NCBI GenBank assembly: GCA_035569235.1
Contig: DATMND010000412.1
Coordinates: 1 to 48,563 of the forward strand
DNA from: JAMXLO01 sp035569235
GTDB lineage: Bacteria > Pseudomonadota > Alphaproteobacteria > Acetobacterales > Acetobacteraceae
Length of the DNA stretch: 48,563 nucleotides
Reading direction: 5' to 3'
Shown here piece by piece: positions 48,091-48,563 of the stretch; position 1 is the first letter of the stretch; every line of letters begins with the position of its first letter. The notes under the pieces were generated by a model. It did no database searches. It was given only the letters and a program-made list of their open reading frames with translations, and was not told the origin of the DNA. The position numbers and the translations under genes were made by a program.

Positions 48091-48183
48091 AGATTTCGAT
48101 ACGATCCGATACCATCAGCTCAGATCGCTTCCGATCCCATCTCATTACATGACATAGCATAAGATAAGAATCTCTGAAATCGG
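48091..48183. other. Short gap with a further TAAGATAAG element
   Basis: The 93-base gap before the nuclease gene holds TAAGATAAGA (48160-48169). It has a run of GAT/CGATA-like elements (ATACGATCCGATACCATC) resembling the first part of the 47436-47613 gap. No promoter with good spacing and no gene is visible. Confidence 0.4.
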
Positions 48184-48513
48184 ATGCCCCTCGAGAGCCA
48201 GCTCCTCGCCTCGATCACCCGCCGCCTCAAGAAGCTCGCCCAGGCCGACCCGGCGCTCCAGTGGCGCAAACGACACGGCTCGGTCTTCACCGTCTCCGGC
48301 GATCCCGATGTTTTCGGCTGCTGGCACGGCCACCATTTCGAGATGGAATTGAAGCGCCCGGGCCAGTCTCCCACCCCCCTGCAGTGTGCCCGCCTCGAGG
48401 CCTGGAAACGCGCCGGTGCCGCCTGCTTCGTCATCCATTCCCTCGCGGAGTTCGATGTGGCAATCGATACCATCCGGCGCGCCGCCCTTGCGAAGATGGG
48501 GGAATACGACTGA
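48184..48513 (+). CDS. VRR-NUC-type nuclease, 109 aa
   Basis: An RecB-like fold nuclease of the VRR-NUC family, used by phages in replication, recombination or resolution. It shows GSVFTVSGDPDVFGCWHGHH, then FEMELKRPGQSPTPLQCARL and EAWKRAGAACFVIHSLAEFD. The GDPDxxG, E-x-K (EMELKRPG), Q and WxxAGA elements are the metal-binding site and the family signature. Length is typical. The last 50 bases of the window beyond its stop are Gly/Gly-run-like noncoding sequence (AGGGGGGGAGGGGGTGGGGG). Confidence 0.85.
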   Translation: MPLESQLLASITRRLKKLAQADPALQWRKRHGSVFTVSGDPDVFGCWHGHHFEMELKRPGQSPTPLQCARLEAWKRAGAACFVIHSLAEFDVAIDTIRRAALAKMGEYD

Positions 48514-48563
48514 AGGGGGGGAGGGGGTGGGGGTCTCACGGTATTTCGAAGGGTAGGAAGAGG

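Noticed and set aside
1..48563. Simple circular genome joined at the window ends
   Set aside because: Joining the ends continues the terminase frame into a Pro-rich sequence (PLPTLRNTVRPPPPPP) unlike a terminase nuclease domain.
1..48563. tRNA or ribosomal RNA genes
   Set aside because: I saw no cloverleaf with a plausible anticodon arm and TTCGA-type loop in the gaps. A tRNAscan run would settle it.

Overview
The window is most of the genome of a GC-rich, tailed, apparently temperate bacteriophage (or prophage). It is almost fully coding, with ATGA-type overlaps between neighbours. It carries a large terminase, portal, major capsid protein, scaffold, head-tail adaptors, tail fibres, a tyrosine integrase with an adjacent excisionase-like gene, and a helicase/primase set. 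No ribosomal, metabolic or tRNA genes are visible. There is no tape-measure, sheath or long-tail gene. Large Gln/Ala- and Pro/Gly-rich virion proteins together with P22-type tail accessory proteins point to a podovirus-like particle. The host cannot be named; GC-rich codon use and a perfect chromosomal-type parS site suggest a bacterium with a standard ParB. The terminase gene is cut by the left edge, and joining the two window ends does not restore it, so the sequence is incomplete.

Layout. (1) 1-11165, mostly minus strand: a GNAT-like protein, four large putative internal/ejection proteins (one with a lysozyme-like domain), a Pro-rich protein, a collagen-like protein and the large terminase. 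Two small plus-strand genes are embedded: a ribbon-helix-helix-like regulator (1519) and a small membrane protein (2810). Between them lie a perfect parS (2736-2751) and a phage-specific operator. (2) 11200-13601, plus: an unknown protein, an Acb2/Tad1-family anti-defence protein and the integrase, meeting the excisionase-like gene head-on. (3) 13594-16526, minus: a cluster of small genes (winged helix, zinc-finger-like, membrane). (4) 16698-22089, plus: portal and a 937-aa protein of unknown function, behind a promoter, an operator and a terminator. (5) 22135-40999, minus: a ~19-kb structural operon from a DUF6496-like protein through adaptors, two fibre genes, tail nozzle, GroES-like protein and scaffold to the major capsid protein, ending in a hairpin terminator. 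(6) 41060-41596 minus (ribbon-helix-helix regulator), divergent from 41738-48513 plus: SNF2-like helicase, Cys-rich protein, prim-pol/helicase, a winged-helix-like protein and a VRR-NUC nuclease.

Regulation. Gene-free stretches share an inverted repeat, GCAGGT-N15/16-ACCTGC, whose half-site extends to ATTGCAGGTTT. Five complete copies and several half-sites sit at the divergent or leading promoters of nearly every transcription block. This looks like one phage regulon controlled by a phage-encoded repressor or activator. One copy directly abuts the parS site. Several -10 boxes lie only 7-10 bases from the start codon, suggesting leaderless or near-leaderless messages. The unusual points are the parS/operator composite, the regulon, the anti-defence gene, and a C-terminal motif shared by two low-complexity virion proteins.
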